Source of the DNA: an uncultured Oscillospiraceae bacterium
Lineage (GTDB): Bacteria; Bacillota; Clostridia; Oscillospirales; Acutalibacteraceae
NCBI GenBank assembly: GCA_900549055.1
Contig: URNB01000001.1
Span: forward strand, 26,206 to 90,205
Direction: 5' to 3'
Length of the DNA: 64,000 nucleotides
The notes below the pieces were generated by a model. The model had not been told where the DNA came from. It was given only the letters and a program-made list of their open reading frames with translations, and made no database searches. Position numbers and translations under genes: made by a program. How positions within the stretch are numbered: position 1 is the stretch's first letter; the number at the start of each line of letters is the position of its first letter. Of the stretch, positions 51,595-59,300 are shown one piece after another.

Positions 51595-52429
51595 TACCGT
51601 CAGCCTCCTTTTTCTTTCCGAGATACGCCTCAATAACCTTGGGGTTAGCCTTGATTTCATCCGGCGTGCCCTTTGCGATTATTTTACCGTGGTCAAGCAC
51701 GCAAATGCCCTCGCAAATGTTCATAACAAGGTTCATATCGTGCTCAATAAGCATTATTGCAATATTAAAGGTATCGCGTATGCGGCGGATATTTTCCATA
51801 AGCTCCGCCGTTTCCGAGGGGTTCATACCCGCCGCGGGCTCGTCAAGCAAAATAATGCTCGGGTTGGTGGCAAGCGCTCTTACAATTTCAAGTCTTCTCT
51901 GCGCGCCGTAGGGTAAAGAGCCTGCCTCCTCGTTTGCTACATCAGCCATAGAGAAAAAGTCAAGCAGCTCTATTGCGCGCTCATTAGCCGTTTTCTCGGC
52001 TTTTTTATAGCCAAAACCGTGGGTAACCGAGGCAAAAAAGCCCTCTTTAATGGAGTTATGCAAGCCTACCTTGACATTGTCAAGCACCGACATATTGGAA
52101 AACAGCCGTATATTCTGGAAGGTGCGTGCGATTCCCATTCGGTTTACCTGCGAGGTTGTTTTGCCGGCAGTTGACTTTCCGTCCAAAATAATAGAACCGC
52201 GCGAGGGCTGGTAAACATTGGTAAGCAGGTTGAAAACGGTGGTTTTACCGGCGCCGTTAGGGCCTATAAGACCGGCTATTTCGGTTTTGCCTACGGTAAG
52301 TGAGAATTCGTCAACTGCGGTAAGTCCGCCGAAATCTATACCTAAATGGTGGGTTTCAAGCACGGGGCGTTTATCAACATCGCGCTCGGGAACAATTGCG
52401 CCCGAGGGGTAAGGTACCATTTTATCCAT
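51578..52429 (-). CDS. livG: Branched-chain amino acid ABC transporter ATPase LivG
   Basis: A 283-residue ATPase with Walker A GPNGAGKTTV (about 54-63), MGIARTFQNIRLFSNMSVLDN, the LivG-variant signature LPYGAQRRLEIVRAL, Walker B IILLDEPAAGMNPSE and switch HDMNLVM. It powers amino-acid import together with LivF. GGGGAGG lies nine bases before ATG 52429, which overlaps the livM stop by eight bases. About 25 residues before the conserved LETHHLGIDFGG are an unusual charged extension. Confidence 0.95.
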   Translation of the reverse strand: MDKMVPYPSGAIVPERDVDKRPVLETHHLGIDFGGLTAVDEFSLTVGKTEIAGLIGPNGAGKTTVFNLLTNVYQPSRGSIILDGKSTAGKTTSQVNRMGIARTFQNIRLFSNMSVLDNVKVGLHNSIKEGFFASVTHGFGYKKAEKTANERAIELLDFFSMADVANEEAGSLPYGAQRRLEIVRALATNPSIILLDEPAAGMNPSETAELMENIRRIRDTFNIAIMLIEHDMNLVMNICEGICVLDHGKIIAKGTPDEIKANPKVIEAYLGKKKEADGNADGK

Positions 52430-53519
52430 TTGATTTTACCTCCCCGTTTTTATTTTTGCGGAATATTCCGTCTAATTTAATTTTAGTGTTTTCAAAAAAG
52501 AGCTTTGCTTTTGAGCTGTTTTTAAGCAGCATTACCGCGATAAGCAGTATAGCGTAAATAAGCATGCGGTAATCGCCTGCGTTTATGTTGCGCAAAAGCT
52601 CGGGCAGCATATAAAGCAACGCCGTTGCTATGATAGTGCCGAAAATATTGCCCATTCCGCCGAGAACCACGAAAACAAGAATTAAAATTGAAGTGTTAAA
52701 GTTGAACTTTTCAGCCGCAATAGCCGAGAAATTCATAGCGTAAAGCACGCCCGCCATGCCTGCCAAGGCAGCCGATGTGATAAATGCGGTGAGCTTGTAC
52801 TTTGTAATGCTTATACCTACCGATTCGGCGGCTATTCGGTTATCTCTTATAGCGGTTATAGCGCGGCCCGAACGGCTGTAAATAAGGTTAATTACCACAA
52901 ACAGGGTGAAAAGAATAAGCACAAAGCCTGCCGTAAAGGTGGCAATTTTTGTTATGCCTACAGCGCCCTGCGGGCCGTTTAGAATAATTCTGCCGTTTTT
53001 CATACCGAGGCTTGCCGCGTCCTTCATATTGACATGAAGTCCGCTCTTATCAATACCTACATAAAGGCAGTTGATTATGTTTTTAATGATTTCGCCGAAT
53101 GCGAGAGTTACTATTGCAAGATAGTCGCCCGAAAGCCGCAGAACGGGTATACCGATTAAAAAGCCCATGATTCCGGCAATTATTCCGCCGATAACCATTG
53201 CGATAACAAGCCTTACGGGGTCAGACCCGACCTTATCCTGCAGAGCCGCCGTGACTATGGCTCCCGTGAACGCACCCACGCTCATAAAGCCGGCGTGACC
53301 GAGAGACAACTCACCCAAAACGCCGACAGTCAGGTTAAGTGAAATAGCCATAACTATATATGCGCAGATAGGAATTAACTGACCGGAAATGGAGTTGCTT
53401 ATCATCCCCGCATTCTGCAGCGGGAAAAGTATTGCAAATAAAGCTATTACAAGACCGTAGGTTTTAATATTTGTTCGGGCATATTTGCTTAAGCCCTTGT
53501 ATTTTGAAGCGATACTCAT
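52422..53519 (-). CDS. livM: Branched-chain amino acid ABC permease LivM
   Basis: A 365-residue membrane protein with about nine helices. LNLTVGVLGELSLGHAGFMSVGAFTGA (about 60-85) and RSGRAITAIRDNRIAAESVGISITKYKLTAF (about 235-265) are the LivM hallmarks. It forms the channel with LivH. ATG 53519 has AGGTGG five bases upstream; a GTG three codons earlier is possible. Confidence 0.95.
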   Translation of the reverse strand: MSIASKYKGLSKYARTNIKTYGLVIALFAILFPLQNAGMISNSISGQLIPICAYIVMAISLNLTVGVLGELSLGHAGFMSVGAFTGAIVTAALQDKVGSDPVRLVIAMVIGGIIAGIMGFLIGIPVLRLSGDYLAIVTLAFGEIIKNIINCLYVGIDKSGLHVNMKDAASLGMKNGRIILNGPQGAVGITKIATFTAGFVLILFTLFVVINLIYSRSGRAITAIRDNRIAAESVGISITKYKLTAFITSAALAGMAGVLYAMNFSAIAAEKFNFNTSILILVFVVLGGMGNIFGTIIATALLYMLPELLRNINAGDYRMLIYAILLIAVMLLKNSSKAKLFFENTKIKLDGIFRKNKNGEVKSNG

Positions 53520-53529
53520 ATTTCCCACC

Positions 53530-54411
53530 TCACACCTTTTCCGTTATCTTCTTGCCGAGCAAGCCGGTAGGCTTAACAAGGAGTACTATTATAAGCACCG
53601 AGAAAACAATAGCGTCGGACAGCTGGGTGGAAATATATGCTCTGCCGAGAATCTCTATAACTCCCAAAAGTATGCCGCCTATCATAGCGCCGGGAATTGA
53701 GCCTATACCGCCGAAAACCGCCGCCGTAAACGCCTTTATACCGGGCATTGAGCCGGTGGTAGGTATCAGCACCGGATACGCAGAGCAAAGCAAAACGCCC
53801 GCTATTGCAGCCAGAGCGCTGCCTATTGCAAAGGTCATTGAAATGGTGCGGTTGGTGTTTATGCCCATAAGCAGAGCAGCGTCCTTATCCTCAGATACCG
53901 CACGCATTGCCTTACCCATTTTACCCTTTTTGGTAAAGAAGGTAAGCCCCACCATTATAAGCACGCAAGCGGCAACGGTAACGAGCGATTCGGGCGTGAT
54001 TATCAGCTTGCCGTCAAACAGTGAAATTGATTTAAACGGCACTACCGATGTGAACGCGCGGGGAGTGCTGCCCCAGATTATAAGCGCCGCATTTTGTAAA
54101 AAGTAGCTCACGCCGATAGCCGTTATAAGCACGGCAAGCGAAGTCGCCTTTCTTAAAGGACGGTAAGCAAGGCCCTCAATAAGAATACCCAATACCGTAC
54201 AAACAGCCATTGAAATAAGTATAGACAGCACCGTGGGGATACCTAAGTTTGTGGAGCATATGTAAGAAACATACGCGCCTACCATAATAACATCTCCGTG
54301 CGCAAAGTTGAGCATTTTCGCAATGCCGTAAACCATTGTATAGCCGAGCGCTATTATGGCGTAAACGCTGCCGAGACTTATTCCGTTTATTAAGTTGGAA
54401 ATTAAAGTCAT
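53530..54411 (-). CDS. livH: Branched-chain amino acid ABC permease LivH
   Basis: A 293-residue membrane protein with about eight helices. It starts with the typical LINGISLGSVYAIIALGYTMVYGIAKMLNFAHGD and contains MRAVSEDKDAALLMGINTNRTIS, the coupling loop. AGGGGTG lies six bases before ATG 54411. It follows livK after a terminator-like hairpin, so it is probably transcribed less than the binding-protein gene. Confidence 0.95.
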   Translation of the reverse strand: MTLISNLINGISLGSVYAIIALGYTMVYGIAKMLNFAHGDVIMVGAYVSYICSTNLGIPTVLSILISMAVCTVLGILIEGLAYRPLRKATSLAVLITAIGVSYFLQNAALIIWGSTPRAFTSVVPFKSISLFDGKLIITPESLVTVAACVLIMVGLTFFTKKGKMGKAMRAVSEDKDAALLMGINTNRTISMTFAIGSALAAIAGVLLCSAYPVLIPTTGSMPGIKAFTAAVFGGIGSIPGAMIGGILLGVIEILGRAYISTQLSDAIVFSVLIIVLLVKPTGLLGKKITEKV

Positions 54412-54427
54412 TGCTTACACCCCTTTT

Positions 54428-54466
54428 AAAAACGGGAAAACGGGGTCATATAAGACCCCTTTCCCC
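54428..54466 (-). terminator. Partial terminator between livK and livH
   Basis: On the minus strand GGGGTC / GACCCC form an inner stem with an outer GGG/CCC pairing, followed by CCCGTTTTT. It is suitable for partial termination so that the binding protein is made in excess over the membrane subunits. Confidence 0.6.
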
Positions 54467-54484
54467 TATTAAACCGAATACGGA

Positions 54485-55696
54485 TTATTTATCCATACCT
54501 TCGTATGCGCCGTTTTTGATTACCATGCCCTTAGGAGACTTGGAAACCTCACCGGTGTTTTTCCATGTCATCCCCGCACCGGTAAGACCGTCAAACTTAA
54601 AGGAAGAATCTGTGAACTGTGCGGTCAAAGCCTCGCATATATCAGCCGCCTTATCGCTTGCCTTTACACCCTTTGCCTTGCATGCTTCATAGAGTGCGTA
54701 AACGCAGTCATAGGTATCTGCCGCGAACTGGTTCGGAGTCTCGCCGAATTTCTCTTTGTACTTCTTAACAAAGTTCTGCGTCTTTTCATCGGTTGCGTCA
54801 GCCGTGAAAGGAGTTAAAAGCATAACGTTTTCGGCAAGCTTTGTATCAAAGTTTTTAACTGTGAGTATACCGTCCATACCATCAACACCGAAGAATTTGG
54901 GAGTATAGCCCATCTTGTTTGCCTGGGTCAGTATGAGGGATGCCGGAGTATAGTAGATCGGGAGGAAGAGCAGATCCGCACCCTTTGCCTTAGCGTCGTT
55001 AAGCTGTGCGGAGAAGTCGCTGTTGGTGTCATCCGGGAAGGTGGTAGTGCTTACAATCTCAAGACCTTCTTTTTTAGCTTCGGCCGCGAATTTCTGATAG
55101 ATACCGGTCGAATAAGCATCGCCATTGTTGTAGATTATCGCAATCTTGGTGCCGAGCTTCTGCTCTTTAATATACTGTGCGGAAGCAACGCCCTGGTTCG
55201 GGTCGGTAAAGCACATCTGGAATACGTTATCCTTACGCTGAATGGTTACGTTACCGTCGCTGTCAGGCTGACCGCCTATAACGTCGGTAGAAGAAGCGGA
55301 AGGAGTAAGCTGGAAAATCTTATCGGAGTTGGTCTCGGTTGAAACCGCAATGCAGGGCTTTGTGGTAACAGTACCCATAAGGATCTGCATGCCCCAGTCC
55401 TTAAGCTTGTTGTAAGCGTTGACTGATTTTTCGGCGTCGTTTTCATCGTCTTCAAACTGCAGCTCGAACTGTACGTCCTCGCCCTTTGCGTTGATTTCCT
55501 CAACCGCAATTTCAGCCGCGTTTTTAACCGCCTGACCGTAAATCGCAGCAGCACCTGTGATAGGGCCGATACCGCCTATTTTGATCTTGCCGTCTGAAGA
55601 ACCGCCGCTGTTTTTAGAGCCGCCGCAGCCTGCCATGGCGGTAAGAACGAGAGCAGCCGACATAGCCGCGCTCATAAATCTTACAAATTTTTTCAT
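54485..55696 (-). CDS. livK: Branched-chain amino acid-binding lipoprotein LivK-like
   Basis: A 403-residue lipoprotein with lipobox TAMAGC (acylated Cys about residue 24) and a type I periplasmic binding fold: IKIGGIGPITGAAAIYGQAVKNAAEIAVEEIN, YNKLKDWGMQILMGTVTTKPC, KIAIIYNNGDAYSTGIYQKF and NQFAADTYDCVYAL. Exact ligand cannot be read; Leu, Ile, Val or another amino acid are possible, although the Ile-rich leader peptide upstream supports branched-chain residues. ATG 55696 has AGAGG nine bases upstream. It heads the livKHMGF-MATE operon behind a 377-nt leader. Confidence 0.93.
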   Translation of the reverse strand: MKKFVRFMSAAMSAALVLTAMAGCGGSKNSGGSSDGKIKIGGIGPITGAAAIYGQAVKNAAEIAVEEINAKGEDVQFELQFEDDENDAEKSVNAYNKLKDWGMQILMGTVTTKPCIAVSTETNSDKIFQLTPSASSTDVIGGQPDSDGNVTIQRKDNVFQMCFTDPNQGVASAQYIKEQKLGTKIAIIYNNGDAYSTGIYQKFAAEAKKEGLEIVSTTTFPDDTNSDFSAQLNDAKAKGADLLFLPIYYTPASLILTQANKMGYTPKFFGVDGMDGILTVKNFDTKLAENVMLLTPFTADATDEKTQNFVKKYKEKFGETPNQFAADTYDCVYALYEACKAKGVKASDKAADICEALTAQFTDSSFKFDGLTGAGMTWKNTGEVSKSPKGMVIKNGAYEGMDK

Positions 55697-55758
55697 TTTA
55701 AACAACCTCTTTCAAAGTTTTTTTATATTTAACAGCCGAAGCTGAAAAACAAGAATAA

Positions 55759-55792
55759 TAAAAACGGCTTTGCTTTTTTGAAAAGCAAAGCC
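55759..55792 (-). terminator. Attenuator terminator in the livK leader
   Basis: On the minus strand GGCTTTGCTTTT pairs perfectly with AAAAGCAAAGCC around a three-base loop and is followed by GTTTTTATT. Its 5' arm (55781-55795) can instead pair with 55837-55851 (GAAAAGCAAA-A-CGGC), which would form an antiterminator. A further hairpin with T5 tract lies earlier in the leader at 55923-55953. Confidence 0.7.
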
Positions 55793-55811
55793 GGCGGATT
55801 TTCAAGCCCTA

Positions 55812-56048
55812 TCAGCTTTTTACAGGCTCAACAAAAGCCGTTTTGCTTTTCATATATATATGTTTTGAAATTCCTATCAATCTTATAATAATTAGCTGTA
55901 GGAAAATAATGGCGTTAATTACAAAAAGGGACACTGTGCTGACGACAGTGCCCTCTGTAATACCTATTAAAGAAGCAGACGAAAATTCAGGTGCAGTATT
56001 GGCATCCGTTGACGGTTCATATGATGTTGACATTGATGAAACACGCAT
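55812..56048 (-). CDS. Ile-rich leader peptide or small membrane protein upstream of livK
   Basis: A 78-residue frame lying wholly inside the livK leader. Residues about 41-66 (LFVINAIIFLQLIIIRLIGI onward) contain nine Ile and four Leu among 26. Directly after them come codons (MKSKTAF) that double as the antiterminator arm. This is the arrangement of an attenuation leader peptide, where slow decoding of Ile/Leu codons alters downstream RNA folding. The same stretch could equally be a membrane helix of a genuine small protein. The start at ATG 56048 has a weak AAAGGG eleven bases upstream. The peptide is longer than classical leader peptides. Confidence 0.45.
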   Translation of the reverse strand: MRVSSMSTSYEPSTDANTAPEFSSASLIGITEGTVVSTVSLFVINAIIFLQLIIIRLIGISKHIYMKSKTAFVEPVKS

Positions 56049-56079
56049 TGCTCTTCGCCCTTTCTTTTTTGTTGCACCC

Positions 56080-56108
56080 ATTTTATCACAAGCATATAAT
56101 CTTGTCAA
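56080..56108 (-). promoter_or_regulatory. Promoter of the livK operon
   Basis: Minus-strand TTGACA (56103-56108), 17 bases, TAAAAT (56080-56085). Transcription would start near 56073, leaving a 377-nt leader before the livK ATG. Confidence 0.8.
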
Positions 56109-56218
56109 GTCCGCTTTAGCGATTTAAACCAAATTTCCGCTTTTTAATAAAAATATATGAAATTCGGTTCGCATTTTGTAGAAAATTAAAGAAAACACAG
56201 GAGGGATTAAATTTATGC

Positions 56219-56247
56219 TTGCATATTTATTCACGTTGTGTTATGAT
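56219..56247 (+). promoter_or_regulatory. Probable promoter of argG-argH
   Basis: TTGCAT (56219-56224), 17 bases, TATGAT (56242-56247). The inferred start near 56254 leaves a short leader. The -35 box is overlapped by one ArgR-like box and the start region is followed by another. Confidence 0.6.
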
Positions 56248-56275
56248 TTATGCAACGAAAGCAAATAAATATGCA
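56220..56275 (+). promoter_or_regulatory. Two ArgR-box-like operators
   Basis: TGCATATTTATTCA (56220-56233; its complement TGAATAAATATGCA differs at one place from the ARG-box core TGAATAAATATTCA) and CAAATAAATATGCA (56262-56275) bracket the promoter of argG. Paired ARG boxes around a promoter are the usual way that hexameric ArgR, with arginine bound, represses biosynthesis. The argR gene is not in the window. Confidence 0.65.
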
Positions 56276-56291
56276 TTTGGAGGAATATATC

Positions 56292-57521
56292 ATGAATAAA
56301 AAAGACATTAAAAAAGTAGTTCTCGCATATTCGGGAGGACTTGATACATCAATAATCATTCCGTGGTTAAAGGAAAATTACAACAATCCCGAAATTATCG
56401 CCGTATCCGGCAACGTGGGTCAGGCAAGCGAGCTTGAGGGGCTTGAAGAAAAGGCGATTAAAACCGGCGCTTCCAAAATATATATAGAAGATCTTACAAA
56501 GGAATTTTTGGAGGATTATGTTTTCCCCTGCGTTCAGGCAGATGCGCTTTATGAGGATTATATGCTGGGCACGGCGTTTGCACGCCCTCCGATAGCCAAA
56601 CGCATTGCCGAAATAGCAATTGCAGAGGGAGCCGACGCTATCTGCCACGGCTGCACCGGTAAGGGCAACGACCAGGTAAGGTTTGAGCTTGCAATAAAGG
56701 CGTTTGCACCTGATATTCCGATAATCGCCCCGTGGCGCGAATGGAGCATTAAATCAAGGGAAGAGGAAATTGAGTATGCCGAGGCGCATAATGTTCCGCT
56801 TAAAATAAGCCGCGAGACCAACTATTCAAAGGATAAGAACATCTGGCATTTATCCCACGAGGGACTTGACCTTGAGGACCCGAAAAACGAGCCGCAATAC
56901 AACAAGCCCGGCTTCCTTGAAATGGGCGTATCGCCCGAAATGGCACCCGATAAGCCGACCTATGTAACGCTCCACTTTGAAAAGGGCATTGCAACGGCGG
57001 TTGACGGCAAGGAAATGGGCGCCGTAGAGTTGGTTGAGACCCTTAATAAGCTGGGCGGCGAAAACGGTATAGGCTTGCTTGACATTGTGGAAAACAGGCT
57101 TGTGGGTATGAAGTGCCGCGGCGTGTACGAAACACCCGGCGGCGCAATTCTTTACAAGGCACACAAGGTGCTTGAAACCATTTGCCTTGATAAAGAAACC
57201 GTACATTATAAAGCGCTTGTGGCTCAAAAGCTCGGTGAGCTCGTATACAATGCGCAATGGTTCACCCCGCTTACAAAGGCCATACTTTCCTTTGTTAAAA
57301 CAACTCAGGAAACCGTTACGGGTGATGTCACCTTAAAGCTTTACAAGGGCAATATGATAAACGCGGGCGTTTCTTCGCCGTATTCGCTTTACGATCCGGA
57401 AATTGCCACATTTGACGAGGATGATGTTTACAACCAGTCCGACGCTACGGGCTTTATAAACCTTTACGGTCTGCCGACAAGCGTCTACGCAAAAATGAAA
57501 GCTAAAAACGGATTAAATTAA
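56292..57521 (+). CDS. argG: Argininosuccinate synthase
   Basis: A 409-residue cytosolic enzyme joining citrulline and aspartate with ATP to argininosuccinate. The ATP pyrophosphatase loop is [15 protein letters not shown] (about 8-22). Further motifs are [13 protein letters not shown] (about 115-127), [15 protein letters not shown] and [16 protein letters not shown] [18 protein letters not shown] lies eight bases before ATG 56292; the frame is open 14 codons further up without homology. It forms an operon with argH. Confidence 0.97.
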   Translation: MNKKDIKKVVLAYSGGLDTSIIIPWLKENYNNPEIIAVSGNVGQASELEGLEEKAIKTGASKIYIEDLTKEFLEDYVFPCVQADALYEDYMLGTAFARPPIAKRIAEIAIAEGADAICHGCTGKGNDQVRFELAIKAFAPDIPIIAPWREWSIKSREEEIEYAEAHNVPLKISRETNYSKDKNIWHLSHEGLDLEDPKNEPQYNKPGFLEMGVSPEMAPDKPTYVTLHFEKGIATAVDGKEMGAVELVETLNKLGGENGIGLLDIVENRLVGMKCRGVYETPGGAILYKAHKVLETICLDKETVHYKALVAQKLGELVYNAQWFTPLTKAILSFVKTTQETVTGDVTLKLYKGNMINAGVSSPYSLYDPEIATFDEDDVYNQSDATGFINLYGLPTSVYAKMKAKNGLN

Positions 57522-57532
57522 ACTTAAAAACC

Positions 57533-57560
57533 TATGCCGCCCGATTATACGGACGGCATA
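57533..57560 (+). other. Intercistronic hairpin between argG and argH
   Basis: TATGCCGCCCG and CGGACGGCATA pair with one mismatch around ATTATA. No T tract follows. It is likely an mRNA stability or processing element inside the argGH transcript. Confidence 0.5.
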
Positions 57561-57584
57561 AGCCATAATTTGAGAGGTGCAAAA

Positions 57585-58961
57585 ATGGGAAAAATGTGGG
57601 CAGGGCGCTTTAAGAGCGCGCTTGATAAGCAGGCGGACGATTTTAATTCTTCGTTTCATTTTGATAAGCGTATGTATAAGCAGGATATTTCGGGCTCTGT
57701 TATGCACGCGAAAATGCTCGGGGATAAAAAAATAATAACCGAGGAAGAAAAAACCGAAATTATAAAGGGGCTTTCAGGCATTTTAAGCGATATAAAAAGC
57801 GGAGCGCTGCCGCTTGAGAGCGACGCCGAGGATATACATATGTTTATTGAGGAGGAGCTTACAAAAAGAATAGGCGACCCCGGTAAAAGACTTCACACGG
57901 CGCGCAGCCGTAACGACCAGGTAGCGCTTGATGTAAGAATGTATATGGCAAACGAATGTGAGGAGATAGGCGGACTTATTTTAAAGCTAATCACCGCAAT
58001 AACCGATAAGGCAAAGGAAAACGTAAACACAATAATGCCCGGCTACACCCATTTGCAGCGCGCGCAGCCCATAACCTTCGCCCACCACATTTTAACCTAC
58101 GCCTTTATGTTAAAGCGCGATTTTGAAAGAATTGCCGACGCTGAAAAAAGGATGATTTCCCAGTGCCCCATCGGTTCCTGCGCGCTTGCCGGCACTACAT
58201 ACGATACCGACCGTTATTTTGAAGCCGAGCATTTGGGCTTTACCGATATTTCGCTTAACAGTATAGACGGCGTGTCCGACAGGGATTTTTGTCTTGAGCT
58301 TTTAAGCGCGTTTTCAATACTTATGATGCACCTTTCGCGTTTTTCCGAGGAAATAATACTGTGGTCAAGCTGGGAGTTTAAGTTTATAGAGCTTGACGAC
58401 AGCTACACCACAGGCTCAAGCATTATGCCGCAAAAGAAAAACCCCGATATGGCAGAGCTGGTGCGCGGCAAAACGGGGCGTGTTTACGGCGACCTGATGG
58501 GACTTTTAACAACCCTTAAGGGTCTGCCGCTTGCGTATAATAAGGATATGCAGGAGGATAAGGAAGCGATTTTCGACGCGGTCGATACCGTAAAGCAGTG
58601 TCTTACCGTATTCGCGCCGATGATAACCACTATGAAGGTTCTGCCCGATAATATGTACAAGGCGGCGCAGAAGGGGTTTATAAACGCTACCGATTTAGCC
58701 GATTACCTTGTTAAAAAGGGTATGCCGTTCAGAACGGCTTATAAAAAGGTAGGCGAAATCGTAGCATACTGCATTGAAAACGGACTGGTGCTTGAAACCG
58801 TGCCGATTGAAAAATATAAGGAGCTTGACAGCCTGTTTGACAATGACCTTTATAATGAAATTTCGCTTGAAACCTGCGTTTCAAAGCGTATTTCGGCAGG
58901 CGGCACGGGAGAGCGATCGGTCGAGACACAGATTGCATATTTAACCGAATTTTTGCATTAA
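57585..58961 (+). CDS. argH: Argininosuccinate lyase
   Basis: A 458-residue enzyme splitting argininosuccinate to arginine and fumarate, the last step of arginine synthesis. It starts with KMWAGRFKSALDKQADDFNSS. It carries HTARSRNDQVALD (about 103-115), the catalytic-histidine loop GYTHLQRAQPITFAHH (about 150-165) and the fumarase-superfamily signature SSIMPQKKNPD (about 277-287). GAGAGGTG lies five bases before ATG 57585. The distance to argG is 63 bases with an intervening hairpin. Confidence 0.97.
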   Translation: MGKMWAGRFKSALDKQADDFNSSFHFDKRMYKQDISGSVMHAKMLGDKKIITEEEKTEIIKGLSGILSDIKSGALPLESDAEDIHMFIEEELTKRIGDPGKRLHTARSRNDQVALDVRMYMANECEEIGGLILKLITAITDKAKENVNTIMPGYTHLQRAQPITFAHHILTYAFMLKRDFERIADAEKRMISQCPIGSCALAGTTYDTDRYFEAEHLGFTDISLNSIDGVSDRDFCLELLSAFSILMMHLSRFSEEIILWSSWEFKFIELDDSYTTGSSIMPQKKNPDMAELVRGKTGRVYGDLMGLLTTLKGLPLAYNKDMQEDKEAIFDAVDTVKQCLTVFAPMITTMKVLPDNMYKAAQKGFINATDLADYLVKKGMPFRTAYKKVGEIVAYCIENGLVLETVPIEKYKELDSLFDNDLYNEISLETCVSKRISAGGTGERSVETQIAYLTEFLH

Positions 58962-58973
58962 ATGCAAAAAAAC

Positions 58974-59002
58974 TTGAAATACGCGTGTTTGTATGCTATA
59001 AT
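58974..59002 (+). promoter_or_regulatory. Promoter of the glycine-riboswitch transcript
   Basis: TTGAAA (58974-58979), 17 bases, consensus TATAAT (58997-59002). The start would be near 59009, just ahead of the riboswitch. Confidence 0.8.
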
Positions 59003-59029
59003 ATTTTTCAATTTAATAAGCTATGTGAA

Positions 59030-59203
59030 GTATGCAGGAAATTACGGGCTTTTTTGTCCGTTTCCGAAGGAGTAACACTCTCAGGTGTCGCAATGGTGTG
59101 ATAAAACTGTATGCGGATAGCGCTCCGGAGAAATCTGTTTAACGGGTGCCGAAGGTGCAAGGCGTGTAAAAATGCCAATCTCTCAGGCAAAAGGACGGAA
59201 GCT
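59030..59203 (+). promoter_or_regulatory. Tandem glycine riboswitch
   Basis: Two successive glycine-aptamer cores are visible. The first has CCGAAGGAGTAA (59075-59086) and CTCTCAGGT, with an inserted hairpin before AAAACTG. The second has GCCGAAGGTGCAA (59149-59161) and TCTCTCAGGCAAAAGGACGG (59179-59198), which match the gcvT-type consensus closely. The arrangement binds glycine and controls the downstream symporter through the terminator at 59244-59280. The 339-bp gap 58962-59300 contains only this element, its promoter and the terminator. Confidence 0.9.
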
Positions 59204-59243
59204 TTATTAACGCGGTGAAAGCCGTGTTTCAGTGCGTTTTTAC

Positions 59244-59280
59244 GGAGTTGAACCATATCGGTTCGGCTCCTTTATTTTTT
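59244..59280 (+). terminator. Riboswitch expression-platform terminator
   Basis: GGAGTTGAACC pairs with GGTTCGGCTCC (two G-U pairs), followed by TTTATTTTTTT, 20 bases before the symporter ATG. It is the likely decision hairpin of the glycine riboswitch. Confidence 0.82.
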
Positions 59281-59300
59281 TCAAAAGGGGAGAAATTAAA

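Noticed and set aside
55697..56080. T-box riboswitch upstream of livK
   Set aside because: I looked for the conserved T-box and AG-bulge motifs and did not find them. The Ile-rich peptide with alternative arms explains the leader better.
55843..56127. 94-codon plus-strand frame opposite the livK leader
   Set aside because: It is antisense to a well-supported promoter, leader and terminators, has no ribosome site, and mirrors the leader's hydrophobic stretch.
56215..56268. 17-codon frame with AGGAGGG upstream, before argG
   Set aside because: It overlaps the inferred argG promoter and ArgR boxes, so it would not be transcribed from that promoter. Listed only as a caveat.
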